Shown piece after piece: positions 50,836 to 60,590 of a DNA stretch of 64,000 nucleotides. Source of the stretch: Bacteroidota bacterium (GTDB lineage: Bacteria > Bacteroidota > Bacteroidia > Chitinophagales > Chitinophagaceae); contig JACPEA010000013.1 in assembly GCA_016183765.1 (NCBI GenBank), forward strand, positions 62,001 through 126,000, given 5' to 3'. Each line of letters opens with the position of its first letter. Position 1 is the stretch's first letter. The translations under genes and the position numbers were made by a program. The notes beneath the pieces are model-generated. The model had not been told where the DNA came from. It saw nothing but the letters and a program-made list of their open reading frames with translations, and ran no database searches.

Positions 50836-53800
50836 ATGAAAGTACAAAAAAGACTTTTGAAACCACGAAGAAATCCCGTTACACCAATAATTTTCAAAAT
50901 TATGAAACTAACGATTGCTCTTCTTTTGTTTGTTAGCATGCACGTGTATGGTAACGGGTTTTCACAAACCAAGATCACCCTTACCCTGCAGTCGTCTAAT
51001 CTGAAAGATGCGCTGAAGCAGATTGAGAAGAAGAGCCAGTTCAGGTTCCTGTACAACCAGGAAACCCTGAAAAAAGCAGGAAAAGTATCGCTTCAATTAA
51101 CCAATGCCAGCCTGTCAGAAACCATGATCAAACTGCTGGATGGTACGGGGATTAGCTACCAACTGCTTGGTAATGACCTGGTTGTATTAAACACACAAAC
51201 TGCTTCGGGTAAACCTACCCCTCCACCAGTGAAAGTTACCGGTAGGGTTTTGGGCGCCGATGGTGCTCCGGTAGCCGGAGCAAGCGTTGTGGTAAAAGGC
51301 AGTAAAAACGGAACTGCAGCTGATGCCGACGGCCGTTTTACGCTGACCGTAGCCGATGATGCGGTACTGATATTTTCTGCCATCGGTTATGTTACACAGG
51401 AAGTAGCGGTGGGTGGAAGGTCTGAGATCAACCTGACCTTACAGGTCGTTGCCAATAACCTGAACGAAGTAGTGGTGATCGGTTATGGTACCGCCAGCAA
51501 AAGAGACCTTACCGGTTCTATTGTAAAAGTAGAAGGTAAGGAAATCGCCGATAAACCCAACGTTAACCCCGTTTCTTCCCTGCAGGGTAAAGTGGCCGGT
51601 CTGTCGGTGGTGGCTTCCGGTACCCCCGGTGCAGAACCGGATATCCGTATCCGCGGTACGGTCAGTATCGGTGCGGTAAAACCCCTGTATGTGGTGGATG
51701 GTATCTTCAATGATAATATCGATTACATCAACCCCAACGATATAGAGTCGATCGAGGTATTGAAAGATCCTTCTTCACTTGCCATCTTCGGGGTGCGTGG
51801 CGCTTCGGGTGTGATTGCCCTGACCACCAAAAAAGCCAAAGCAGGACAACTGGTGGTGAACTTCAACAGCAGCTTTGGTACCAAACAGCTGGTAGACAAG
51901 ATCAAGATGGTGGATGCAGCAGGTTTTAAACTGCTGTTCGATGAGGAGCAGACCAATATCGGCGTTCCGGTAGCACAGCGTTTTGATTACAGCAAATGGA
52001 CAGGTAATACAGACTGGGTAAAAACCATGACACGTACTGCCCTCTTCAACAGCAACAATATCAGCCTTACTTCCAGCACCGAAAAGAATAAATTCTACAT
52101 GGGTGTGGGTTATATCACCGATGAAGGGGTGGTAAAACACGAGAAACTGGATAAGCTCATCTTCAATGTGAACGATGAACTGCGCGTGAGCAAGAGCATC
52201 AAGTTCGGGTTTAACCTGAATGCTTTCCGCCAGAAACTTCCGTTCAGCCAGGCAGACGGTCTGCTGTACGATGCCCGCCGTGTGCTGCCTATCACAGAAC
52301 CCTTTAACACAGCCAATGGCGCATATACCCAGTTGGCTATCCAGGCCGCTCAGATCGGTAACCCACTGATGAACCTGGAGAACAAATGGGACAAAGAGAT
52401 ACGTACAGAATTCCGCACCGTGGGTAGTGTGTATGCAGAAGTTAATTTCCTGCGCAACTTTACCCTGCGTTCCACTTTCTTTGCCGATATCTCTAACCTG
52501 GAAGAAAGAAGATACAACCCTATAATCAATGTATATAACCCTACCGTAGGTGCTTCAGGTTCTGTATTTGTTGAACCCAATAACAGAACCACATCTGTGA
52601 ACCAGGGACAGGGTAACTGGAAGAAATTCCAGCAGGACCATATCCTTACTTTCAAGAAAAGCTTCGGAGACCATGGTCTTACCGCTATTGCCGGTTTCAC
52701 TACTTACTTCAGCAGCTACAATGGCCTCTTCGGAAATGTTAGCCAGCGGGTGAATGGTGATGCGATCCCGAACGACAAACGTTTCTGGTATGTCGATAAC
52801 GGATTTGGTGATCCAACCACCAAACGTTCTTCCTCTGCGCAGTGGGAGCGGGCAACCGTATCGAGCCTGTTCCGCGTATTGTATAATTACAAGGGCAAAT
52901 ACCTGCTGAACGGTTCATTCCGTCGCGACGGTTCTTCACAGATCTCTCCGTTCAACCGTTTCAAGAATTTCTACTCAGTAGGTGCCGCATGGGAACTGAC
53001 CAAAGAGAAGTTCATGGAAAAACAGAACGTATTTAATTTCTTCAAGCTGAAAGCATCATGGGGTATCCTGGGTGTACAGAATACCTATGGATATGATTAT
53101 CCGTTCTATCCTGCCTTACAGTCCGGTAATACAGCAGTATTCGGAAGCAATATCGTACCCGCTTATTCACTGTCATATGAGCCACAGCGTGACCTGACAT
53201 GGGAAACCGTGAATGCAAAAGAGATCGGGTTCGAATTCTATGCACTGAATAACCGCCTGCATGCAGAAGCGGCTTACTATGATAAGACCACCAAGGATAT
53301 CATGACCATCGTTCCCACCGGATCAGGCCGTTACAGGCTGGATAATGTGGGCGACCTGCGCAACAAAGGTTTCGAATTCTCAGCCGGATGGAACCAGAAA
53401 CTCACCAAAGACTGGTCATTCGCTGTGAACGCCAATATCACCACTTTCAACAACAAAGTGATTGACCTGGGAGGTAACCGTTTGCCAGCCAGTGAAGAAC
53501 GCCCTAACCAGACAGAAGCCGGTTACCCTATCGGTTATTTCTATGGGTATGTGGTAGAAGGCCTGTACCAGTCATATGCCGACAAACTGGCTTCGCCCAG
53601 AGTGGTTGGTTATGATTATGGCCCGGGAGATTTCAAATACAAAGACATCAATGGCGATGGCGTGATCGATACCAAGGACAGGACTATGATCGGTAATCCA
53701 ACACCCGACTTCATGTATGGTATCTCTTTACAGGCCAATTACAAAGGATTTGATTTCGGTATTGATTTCAACGGTGTATATGGTAACGAGATCTATCGTT

Positions 53801-54189
53801 TCTGGGGTAGCTCAGAACTGCCATTCACCACTTTCAACTATCCTGCCTTCAAAATGAACCGCTGGACAGGAGAAGGTACTTCCAACTGGGATCCGATATT
53901 AGGAGCGAACCATACCATCAACCGTCTTCCTTCTACCTATGGTATCGAAGATGGAAGTTATTTCAGGATCCGGAACATTCAGCTGGGTTACAATTTCAAA
54001 CCCGAGCTGCTGAAGAAAGTGAGCATCAAGAGCATCCGCGTATTCGCCAATGTGCAGAACCTGAAAACGTTCAAACGCAATTCCGGTTATACACCCGAAT
54101 TTGGCGGAACGGCCACTTCATTCGGTATCGATAATGGTAATGGACCGGTTCCACTTGTATTCACCGGTGGTATCAATGTAACCTTCTAA
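50836..54189 (+). CDS. SusC/RagA-family TonB-linked outer-membrane transporter with STN domain
   Basis: A 1117-residue outer-membrane importer for oligosaccharides or peptides. Order: signal segment (hydrophobic near residues 23-38), STN signalling domain (about 45-115; Leu-Lys-Asp-Ala-Leu-Lys-Gln-Ile-Glu-Lys), carboxypeptidase-like domain (about 130-205; Val-Thr-Gly-Arg-Val-Leu-Gly), TonB-box region with Glu-Val-Val-Val-Ile-Gly-Tyr-Gly-Thr, plug (Val-Asp-Gly-Ile-Phe and Glu-Val-Leu-Lys-Asp-Pro-Ser-Ser) and a 22-strand-type barrel ending in Asn-Val-Thr-Phe. The STN domain pairs it with the FecR/ECF genes upstream. An internal ATG at 50902 is a possible start. A gap of 166 bases precedes it. 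Confidence 0.97.
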   Translation: MKVQKRLLKPRRNPVTPIIFKIMKLTIALLLFVSMHVYGNGFSQTKITLTLQSSNLKDALKQIEKKSQFRFLYNQETLKKAGKVSLQLTNASLSETMIKLLDGTGISYQLLGNDLVVLNTQTASGKPTPPPVKVTGRVLGADGAPVAGASVVVKGSKNGTAADADGRFTLTVADDAVLIFSAIGYVTQEVAVGGRSEINLTLQVVANNLNEVVVIGYGTASKRDLTGSIVKVEGKEIADKPNVNPVSSLQGKVAGLSVVASGTPGAEPDIRIRGTVSIGAVKPLYVVDGIFNDNIDYINPNDIESIEVLKDPSSLAIFGVRGASGVIALTTKKAKAGQLVVNFNSSFGTKQLVDKIKMVDAAGFKLLFDEEQTNIGVPVAQRFDYSKWTGNTDWVKTMTRTALFNSNNISLTSSTEKNKFYMGVGYITDEGVVKHEKLDKLIFNVNDELRVSKSIKFGFNLNAFRQKLPFSQADGLLYDARRVLPITEPFNTANGAYTQLAIQAAQIGNPLMNLENKWDKEIRTEFRTVGSVYAEVNFLRNFTLRSTFFADISNLEERRYNPIINVYNPTVGASGSVFVEPNNRTTSVNQGQGNWKKFQQDHILTFKKSFGDHGLTAIAGFTTYFSSYNGLFGNVSQRVNGDAIPNDKRFWYVDNGFGDPTTKRSSSAQWERATVSSLFRVLYNYKGKYLLNGSFRRDGSSQISPFNRFKNFYSVGAAWELTKEKFMEKQNVFNFFKLKASWGILGVQNTYGYDYPFYPALQSGNTAVFGSNIVPAYSLSYEPQRDLTWETVNAKEIGFEFYALNNRLHAEAAYYDKTTKDIMTIVPTGSGRYRLDNVGDLRNKGFEFSAGWNQKLTKDWSFAVNANITTFNNKVIDLGGNRLPASEERPNQTEAGYPIGYFYGYVVEGLYQSYADKLASPRVVGYDYGPGDFKYKDINGDGVIDTKDRTMIGNPTPDFMYGISLQANYKGFDFGIDFNGVYGNEIYRFWGSSELPFTTFNYPAFKMNRWTGEGTSNWDPILGANHTINRLPSTYGIEDGSYFRIRNIQLGYNFKPELLKKVSIKSIRVFANVQNLKTFKRNSGYTPEFGGTATSFGIDNGNGPVPLVFTGGINVTF

Positions 54190-54208
54190 ACATTTAAAAG
54201 AGCATATT

Positions 54209-55720
54209 ATGAATAAGATGAAAAAAATAATAACCGGTGCTTTCTTCGCAGTTGTATTGGCGATGATCATCCCCGGTTGTACAAAATATCTCGACAGGAA
54301 ACCGCTTTCCGCAACACTGGACGACCTGAACCAGGGTGGCCTGGAAGGACAGATCTATGGTCTCTATGGCGCTATCCGTAACGGCGACGTAGCAGGTCAG
54401 GGTTTTGGAGGAATTCCCTGGCTGGCCATGAACAATTTCCGTTCGGATGATTCTGAGAAAGGAAGCAGTCCTTCAGACGGTGCCGACTGGGGTGTGATCT
54501 ACGACCAGTTCCAGTATGTAAAAGACCACTGGTCATCCAACACCTACTGGGACCAGCACTATGTACTGATTGGCCAGGCGAACACAGCCCTGCAGCTGGC
54601 GGATTCACTGAAACTGACCGATGCAGCTTCACTGGTGAATATTGCAGAAGCCAGGTTCTTCCGTGCTTTTGCCTATTTTGACCTGGTGCGTGCTTTTGGT
54701 GAGGTTCCCAAGATCGATTTCCGTGTATACAATCCATCAGACAGTAAAAAACCCAAAGCAAAAGTGAGCGAGATCTATGCATTGATCGATGCTGACCTTG
54801 CTTATGCAGAAGCCAACCTGCCTGCTACCTGGGTTGCCAAATACATTGGCCGTTTGACCAATGGCGCTGCCAAGAGCCTGCATGCGAAAACCATGCTGTA
54901 CAGGCAGAACTGGTCAGGCGCCCTGACTTTGTGCCAGCAGGTGATTAATTCAGGTCTGTATTCTTTGCAGTCTGATTATGCCAAGATATTTACCGATGCC
55001 GGAGAGAACAGTTCCGAATCCATCTGGGAGATACAGGCATATGTAGGTCCAAACGGATCTGATGACTATTTCTCCTGGTATGCCATTGCACAGGGTGTGC
55101 GTGGTGCAGGCGAATGGGACCTGGGCTGGGGATGGAACACACCTACCGAAGAACTGGTAAGTGCCTTTGATGCCAATGACCCAAGAAAGAATGCCACCAT
55201 CCTGTATTCAGGACAGGCCGATGGCGTGTATGGTAAAGTGTTGCCGAGCTTCCCTGGTATACCACGCAAATATTGGAACAAGAAAGTATATCCGGATCCT
55301 GCCATGCAGGCTGCTACCGGTAACCGCCAGGGAGGATGGATCAACCAGCGCGAGATACGTTATGCAGATGTATTGCTGATGGCAGCAGAAGCGGCCAATG
55401 AAGTGGGTGGTGCCGCCAATGCAGCGCTTGCCGCCAACTACCTGGAGCAGATCAGGGCCAGGGCCAGGAAAGGCGCAGCCGGTGTTTTACCCCTGGTTGC
55501 TTTTGTTAACCAGGCACAGATGCGCACCGCTATCCAGAACGAAAGAAGATTTGAACTGGCAATGGAAGGTGAAAGGTTTTATGACCTGGTAAGATGGGGA
55601 CTGGCACAGGCCGTATTGGGTGGCCAGGGCTACCAGAACAAACACAGGTATTATCCGATACCGCAACCTGCTATTGATTTTGCAGGAGGCGTACTGGTAC
55701 AGAATCCTGAATGGCCATAA
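54209..55720 (+). CDS. SusD/RagB-family outer-membrane lipoprotein
   Basis: A 503-residue surface lipoprotein (lipobox Ile-Ile-Pro-Gly-Cys at residue 24) that binds nutrient and closes the SusC barrel like a lid. It has the SusD N-terminal start Cys-Thr-Lys-Tyr-Leu-Asp-Arg-Lys-Pro, TPR-like helices with Ala-Glu-Ala-Arg-Phe-Phe-Arg-Ala-Phe-Ala-Tyr-Phe-Asp-Leu-Val-Arg, and the C-terminal Glu-Arg-Arg-Phe-Glu-Leu-Ala-Met-Glu-Gly-Glu-Arg-Phe-Tyr-Asp-Leu-Val-Arg-Trp and Pro-Ile-Pro segments. Nineteen bases separate it from SusC. The ligand cannot be read from the sequence. Confidence 0.97.
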   Translation: MNKMKKIITGAFFAVVLAMIIPGCTKYLDRKPLSATLDDLNQGGLEGQIYGLYGAIRNGDVAGQGFGGIPWLAMNNFRSDDSEKGSSPSDGADWGVIYDQFQYVKDHWSSNTYWDQHYVLIGQANTALQLADSLKLTDAASLVNIAEARFFRAFAYFDLVRAFGEVPKIDFRVYNPSDSKKPKAKVSEIYALIDADLAYAEANLPATWVAKYIGRLTNGAAKSLHAKTMLYRQNWSGALTLCQQVINSGLYSLQSDYAKIFTDAGENSSESIWEIQAYVGPNGSDDYFSWYAIAQGVRGAGEWDLGWGWNTPTEELVSAFDANDPRKNATILYSGQADGVYGKVLPSFPGIPRKYWNKKVYPDPAMQAATGNRQGGWINQREIRYADVLLMAAEAANEVGGAANAALAANYLEQIRARARKGAAGVLPLVAFVNQAQMRTAIQNERRFELAMEGERFYDLVRWGLAQAVLGGQGYQNKHRYYPIPQPAIDFAGGVLVQNPEWP

Positions 55721-55758
55721 TCATCAGTTCCAACTACTTTACATTCAAATCAGATAAA

Positions 55759-56565
55759 ATGAAAAATAAATCATATTTACTGTTTGCCGTTCTGGCAATG
55801 CTGGCTGTGACCGCCTGCCAGAAAATGGACAAACCCGCACTGAGTAATTATCTCAAAGATGCCAACCCACCGGGCGGTCCACTGAAATTCTATGCAGCAT
55901 ACGATGGTAGTGATGTAGACAGTATCCGTGCGAATTTTGCAACGGACAATCCCTATACATTTGTTACAGGCGTATCCGGTAAAGCGGTGAAAGCGGTAGA
56001 TGGCAAAGCGATCGTATATCCTTCGGCCAACGATTTCAAGACAGTTACCAGTTTCTCTGTTTCCTTCTGGCTCAAGAATACGGCACAGGTAGGCAGAACA
56101 GAGTTCCTGTTCTCACTGGTGGATCCAAGTTACGGATGGCATAACAGCGCCCTCTTCCTGCTGATGGAGAACCAGACCGCCACCAAAGCTACCATGAAAC
56201 TGGGCCTGATGGACCAGTGGCTGGAAGGCGATTTCCAGAAACCGGTTTTTGATGGTAACTGGCACCATATCGTATATGCCTACGACCAGGCCACGTCTAA
56301 AATGACCTATTATTTTGACGGCACAGTTGTAACTGGAATGACCGCCACACAGACTGATGTGAAGAACAACGGCGCTGCCCGTGGTGCGGTCGATTTCTCT
56401 AAAGCTGCCCAATGGATCGTTGGCGGCTGGAACAAACATGCCAATGCAACAGGTCCTACAGACGACTGGATCAAATCCTATTCCGGTACGCTGGATCAGT
56501 TCAGATTATATGGAAAAGCGCTTAGCGCAGCAGAAGTTTCAGCCCTGTATAACAGCAAATTATAG
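55759..56565 (+). CDS. LamG/concanavalin-like domain lipoprotein
   Basis: A 268-residue lipoprotein from ATG 55759 (lipobox Ala-Val-Thr-Ala-Cys at about residue 20). An in-frame ATG at 55711 would overlap susD and put the signal peptide inside the protein, so it is rejected. The mature part is one LamG-type jelly-roll (about 45-265) with Val-Ser-Phe-Trp-Leu-Lys, Trp-His-His-Ile-Val-Tyr-Ala-Tyr-Asp and Gly-Thr-Leu-Asp-Gln-Phe-Arg-Leu-Tyr-Gly-Lys-Ala-Leu-Ser-Ala. In SusCD loci such proteins are surface glycan-binding lipoproteins; a hydrolase function is not indicated. Third in the operon; a terminator follows. Confidence 0.88.
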   Translation: MKNKSYLLFAVLAMLAVTACQKMDKPALSNYLKDANPPGGPLKFYAAYDGSDVDSIRANFATDNPYTFVTGVSGKAVKAVDGKAIVYPSANDFKTVTSFSVSFWLKNTAQVGRTEFLFSLVDPSYGWHNSALFLLMENQTATKATMKLGLMDQWLEGDFQKPVFDGNWHHIVYAYDQATSKMTYYFDGTVVTGMTATQTDVKNNGAARGAVDFSKAAQWIVGGWNKHANATGPTDDWIKSYSGTLDQFRLYGKALSAAEVSALYNSKL

Positions 56566-56587
56566 CAGGCAGTTGGTTGTTTTGACT

Positions 56588-56624
56588 AAGGGGGTGTATC
56601 ATCAGCAGATGTACACCCCTTTTT
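56588..56624 (+). terminator. Intrinsic terminator after the LamG gene
   Basis: GGGGTGTA and TACACCCC pair over a 13-base loop, extended by A-T pairs into a T-run. It lies between the LamG and FG-GAP genes and may reduce read-through into the latter. Confidence 0.75.
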
Positions 56625-56645
56625 AACTCTATTGAATTTTTATTT

Positions 56646-59600
56646 ATGCGTACCTACCCCTTGCTGTTCCTGATTGCCTGCGTAACCACGTTGTTGTTCT
56701 CCTGCAAGAGAACAGAACAGCTGTTTGAAAGCGTGCCTGCTTCCAAAAGCAATATTGATTTTGTGAACACGCCTTTCCAGAAAGACACTTTCAACATCCT
56801 CTATTATCTCTATTATTATAATGGAGGTGGTGTGGCCACGGGCGATATCAACAATGATGGGTATATCGATATCTATTTCACCGGCAACAATAAGGGCATT
56901 AATAAATTGTACCTCAACAAAGGGAAAAGCGCCACCGGGGGCGCCGGTTTTGAATTTGAAGACATTACCGAAAAAGCAGGTGTGGCAGGTACCTCCGACT
57001 GGTGCACAGGCGCCACCATGGTAGATATTAATGCAGATGGTTTTCTTGACATTTATGTTTCTGCCGTGAACGGCATCAGGGGTTTGCAGGGGAGGAATGA
57101 GCTGTTCATCAACAATGGCGATGGCACATTTAAGGAAGCTGCCGCGGAATATGGGCTGGATAATGCCAGTTTTGCCACACAGGCCGCTTTCTTCGATTAC
57201 GATCATGACGGCGACCTCGATTGTTATATTTTAAACCATTCGCAAAAACCGCATCAGAACATAGCAGATACCAGCGCCCGGCGCATTTACAGTAAAGATG
57301 CAGGTGACCGTTTATTACGGAACGATATTGCCACCACCGGGAAATTTACCGATGTGTCAGCCGCTGCCGGAATTTTCCAGAGCAGCCAGGGTTACGGACT
57401 GGGCATCAATACCAGCGATATCAACAACGATGGCTGGGAAGATATTTATATCGGCAACGATTTTCATGAGAACGATTATTACTATATCAACAACGGCAAC
57501 GGCACTTTCACGGAAAGCGGCGCGGCCCATTTCAGGCATTACAGCCGCTTCAGCATGGGCAACGACGTGGCCGATTACGATAACGATGGTCAGCCCGATG
57601 TGATCACCGTTGATATGCTGCCTTACGATGAAAAAGTGCTCAAGACCTATGGCAGCGATGAGAACCTGGATATTTATAAGGTAAAGATCGAGAGCAACGG
57701 ATACCAGCACCAGTTCTCGCACAACAGCCTGCAACATAACAATGGCAATGGGGTCAGCTTCAGTGAAGTGGGTATCATGAACCAGGTATCAGCCACCGAC
57801 TGGAGCTGGGCGCCACTGTTCGCTGATTTTGATAACGACGGGGTGAAAGACCTGTTTGTATCAAGCGGTATCGTAAAAAGACCGGTTGACCTGGATTATG
57901 TTCGCTTTGTATCGTCACTGTATGCAAAACATTCTGTAGACAATACCGATATCTACGACCAGGAAGCCATCGATAAAATGCCCGATGGGGCTTCACATCC
58001 TTTTTTCTTTAAAGGCAACCTGGCAAACGGGTTTTCCGATGTGAGCAGAACATGGGGAACGGCTGGCATGAAAGGGTATTATACCGGCGCCTCTTACGCA
58101 GACCTGGATAACGACGGCGACCTGGACGTTGTGATGAACTGCATAGGCAGTAAAGCCGTATTGCTGAAAAACAACAGTCCCAAACAGAACCAGCTTTCCA
58201 TCTCATTCAAAGGAGAAGGACAGAATACATTCGGGATCGGTTGTAAAGTCTACCTGTTCCAGAAAACAGGTATGCAGTACCAGCAGCTGATGCTGACACG
58301 CGGGTTTCAATCTGCTGTTTCCCCGGTATTGTCATTTGGCCTGGGTACTACCAATATCATTGACAGTATGCTGGTGATCTGGCCCGACCAGCGTTATGAG
58401 ATCATGCGTAACGTGGTGCCCGGCAACCATGTCCTGATGAAGCAGTCAACAGCATCCGGCCAGTTTGATTATACAACATTCTTTCCGCCAAAACGGGTAG
58501 CATTAATGGATGTGACACAGGAAACCGGGCTGGGCTGGAAACACCAGGAGAATGATTTTATCGACTTCAACAAACAATACCTCATCCCACATGAAATATC
58601 AACACGCGGTCCAGCGCTGGCCGTGGCCGATGTGAACAAAGACGGGCTTGATGATATATATGTCAGTGGAGGCAAAGGCCAACCCGGTACTTTGCTGCTG
58701 CAAACAGCCGCCGGTAAATTCCTGGCATCAGACACGGCATTGTTTGCCAGGTACCGGAATGCAGAAGGCGTAGCCGCCGTTTTCTTTGATGCCAATGGCG
58801 ATAAAAATCCCGACCTCTATGTGGTCAGTGGCGGTAATGAAACAGAAGATGGCAATCCCAGCCTCGCCGACCATCTTTTCCTGAATGATGGTAAGGGGCA
58901 TTTTACGGAAGCAGAAAAAGCATTGCCAACACTACTGGTCAATAAAACCTGTGTGGCGGCAGCAGATATTGACCAGGATGGTGATATTGACCTGTTTGTA
59001 GGCGGTATGGCAGATGCCACGCATTATGGCATCGCACAACCTTCCTACCTGCTGCTGAACGATGGGAAAGGGGTATTTACCCAGGCGCAGGCCTCACAGA
59101 TCGGTCTCGAAAAAGCAGGTATGATCCTCTCCGCTTCGTTTGCCGATATCAACAGGGACGGCTGGCCCGACCTGGTGATAGCAGGGGAGTGGACGCCGGT
59201 ACAGGTGTTCATCAACCGGAAAGGCAGTTTTACAGAGACAGTTATCCCGGCATCTACAGGACTTTGGCAAACCCTGCAAACAGCCGATGTGAATGGGGAT
59301 AGTAATATTGATATACTGGCAGGAAACTGGGGCTATAATTCCAAATTATATGCGGGCAAAACCGGTCCCTTGAAATTGTTTGTAAAAGATTTCGACCGTA
59401 ACGGTACCCTGGAGCAGATCATGACCTATTCCGTAAATGGGAAAGACTATACCTTCCTCGCCAAAGACGAATTGGAGAGACCCCTGCCCATGTTGAAAAA
59501 AGCCTATCTCACTTACGGGGAAGTGGCAGGCAAAACGGTCAACTTTATGTTTGACGACCTGTTCAAGGACTATATAGAGCTGAAAGCGGAAACACTGGCG

Positions 59601-59960
59601 TCTACCTGTTTCCTGGGCGATGGCAAAGGAGATTTTACCGCCATGACCCTGCCCAGGGATCTGCAAACGGCCCCTTTATTCAGCTTTACACCGCTGGATG
59701 AACAACGACCCTCGCATGGCTTCCTGGCGGGGGGAAACCTGTATGGTGTGGTGCCTTATGAAGGAAGATACGATGCCATGAACCCCACTGCCGTCTCTTT
59801 CGATATAGCGGCCAAAGAATTCAGGACCCGGTTCTCATTGCCGGCCGTGAATGGGGAAATGCGAAACGCGCGCTGGATCAGAACCGCTGGCGGGGCTAAA
59901 ATACTGGTTATGGCCAGAAACAACCAACCGCTGCTGTTCTTCCGGAACAACCAACCCTGA
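56646..59960 (+). CDS. FG-GAP/VCBS-repeat lipoprotein with ASPIC/UnbV domain (CRTAC1-like)
   Basis: A 1104-residue predicted lipoprotein (lipobox Leu-Leu-Phe-Ser-Cys at residue 20). The sequence is built of FG-GAP/VCBS beta-propeller blades with calcium loops of the type Asp-x-Asn-x-Asp-Gly-x-x-Asp (for example Asp-Ile-Asn-Asn-Asp-Gly-Tyr and Asp-Tyr-Asp-His-Asp-Gly-Asp), in two propellers separated near residues 510-610 by an ASPIC/UnbV domain (Gly-Ile-Gly-Cys-Lys-Val-Tyr, Val-Leu-Ser-Phe-Gly-Leu-Gly, Val-Ile-Trp-Pro-Asp). Proteins of this type often follow SusCD genes. They probably bind calcium and a ligand at the surface; no catalytic site is known. Confidence 0.9.
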   Translation: MRTYPLLFLIACVTTLLFSCKRTEQLFESVPASKSNIDFVNTPFQKDTFNILYYLYYYNGGGVATGDINNDGYIDIYFTGNNKGINKLYLNKGKSATGGAGFEFEDITEKAGVAGTSDWCTGATMVDINADGFLDIYVSAVNGIRGLQGRNELFINNGDGTFKEAAAEYGLDNASFATQAAFFDYDHDGDLDCYILNHSQKPHQNIADTSARRIYSKDAGDRLLRNDIATTGKFTDVSAAAGIFQSSQGYGLGINTSDINNDGWEDIYIGNDFHENDYYYINNGNGTFTESGAAHFRHYSRFSMGNDVADYDNDGQPDVITVDMLPYDEKVLKTYGSDENLDIYKVKIESNGYQHQFSHNSLQHNNGNGVSFSEVGIMNQVSATDWSWAPLFADFDNDGVKDLFVSSGIVKRPVDLDYVRFVSSLYAKHSVDNTDIYDQEAIDKMPDGASHPFFFKGNLANGFSDVSRTWGTAGMKGYYTGASYADLDNDGDLDVVMNCIGSKAVLLKNNSPKQNQLSISFKGEGQNTFGIGCKVYLFQKTGMQYQQLMLTRGFQSAVSPVLSFGLGTTNIIDSMLVIWPDQRYEIMRNVVPGNHVLMKQSTASGQFDYTTFFPPKRVALMDVTQETGLGWKHQENDFIDFNKQYLIPHEISTRGPALAVADVNKDGLDDIYVSGGKGQPGTLLLQTAAGKFLASDTALFARYRNAEGVAAVFFDANGDKNPDLYVVSGGNETEDGNPSLADHLFLNDGKGHFTEAEKALPTLLVNKTCVAAADIDQDGDIDLFVGGMADATHYGIAQPSYLLLNDGKGVFTQAQASQIGLEKAGMILSASFADINRDGWPDLVIAGEWTPVQVFINRKGSFTETVIPASTGLWQTLQTADVNGDSNIDILAGNWGYNSKLYAGKTGPLKLFVKDFDRNGTLEQIMTYSVNGKDYTFLAKDELERPLPMLKKAYLTYGEVAGKTVNFMFDDLFKDYIELKAETLASTCFLGDGKGDFTAMTLPRDLQTAPLFSFTPLDEQRPSHGFLAGGNLYGVVPYEGRYDAMNPTAVSFDIAAKEFRTRFSLPAVNGEMRNARWIRTAGGAKILVMARNNQPLLFFRNNQP

Positions 59961-60016
59961 GATATATCGCAGATGATAGAATGCAGTACAACGAACCTGG
60001 CCGGGATACCACCCGG

Positions 60017-60403
60017 TCAGTTCATTTTATTGGGTACGATCATCTCAAAAGAAGGGATATTGACGGAGAATAACTGTTTACTGTTCTCGTTCAGCATCTG
60101 GTAAGTGCCATGCATCTTACCCATTTCGGTGCGGAGGTTGCAACCACTTACATACTGGTAGTTCTCACCGGGTTTCAATACCGGCTGTACGCCTACCACC
60201 CCCTCGCCCTCCACTTCGCGGCGTTCCCCGTTACTGTCGAAAATGAACCATTGACGGCGCAGCAGTTTGATGGTAAAAGGATTGTGGTTCTCGATGGTGA
60301 TCCGGTAGGCAAACATGTATTCACTATTCAGCGGGTTGCTGTAATCGGCCTGGTAAAAGGTCTCTACGGTTATTTCAACCCCTTCTGAAATTTTGGATAC
60401 CAT
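60017..60403 (-). CDS. apaG: ApaG-family protein
   Basis: A 128-residue protein that is one ApaG (DUF525) domain: a fibronectin-III-like beta-sandwich with Tyr-Met-Phe-Ala-Tyr-Arg-Ile-Thr-Ile-Glu-Asn, Leu-Leu-Arg-Arg-Gln-Trp, a Gly-Glu-Gly-Val-Val-Gly-Val-Gln-Pro-Val-Leu-Lys-Pro-Gly segment and Met-His-Gly-Thr-Tyr-Gln-Met. The family was linked genetically to cobalt and magnesium resistance in Salmonella, but the molecular role is not settled. Full length, single gene, convergent with the FG-GAP gene across a 56-base gap. Confidence 0.93.
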   Translation of the reverse strand: MVSKISEGVEITVETFYQADYSNPLNSEYMFAYRITIENHNPFTIKLLRRQWFIFDSNGERREVEGEGVVGVQPVLKPGENYQYVSGCNLRTEMGKMHGTYQMLNENSKQLFSVNIPSFEMIVPNKMN

Positions 60404-60563
60404 GGCGTACGATTGGATTGCTTTCAGTAAAAATAAGGAATTGGGGTAAAGTTTTCTGGTTAAAATTACAGCAGCGGTAAGGCTTGCAGTGCCCGGTTCC
60501 TGAAGCCTGTGTCTGGCAGGAAATTCTCCTTTGATTTAACACTCCCGTGTGCGGTTTTGGCCG

Positions 60564-60571
60564 TAATTTTG
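60564..60571 (+). promoter_or_regulatory. TAnnTTTG -7 box for icd
   Basis: TAATTTTG ends 19 bases before the ATG at 60591. No clear -33 box. Confidence 0.55.
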
Positions 60572-60590
60572 CACCACGAAAAAATCAATT

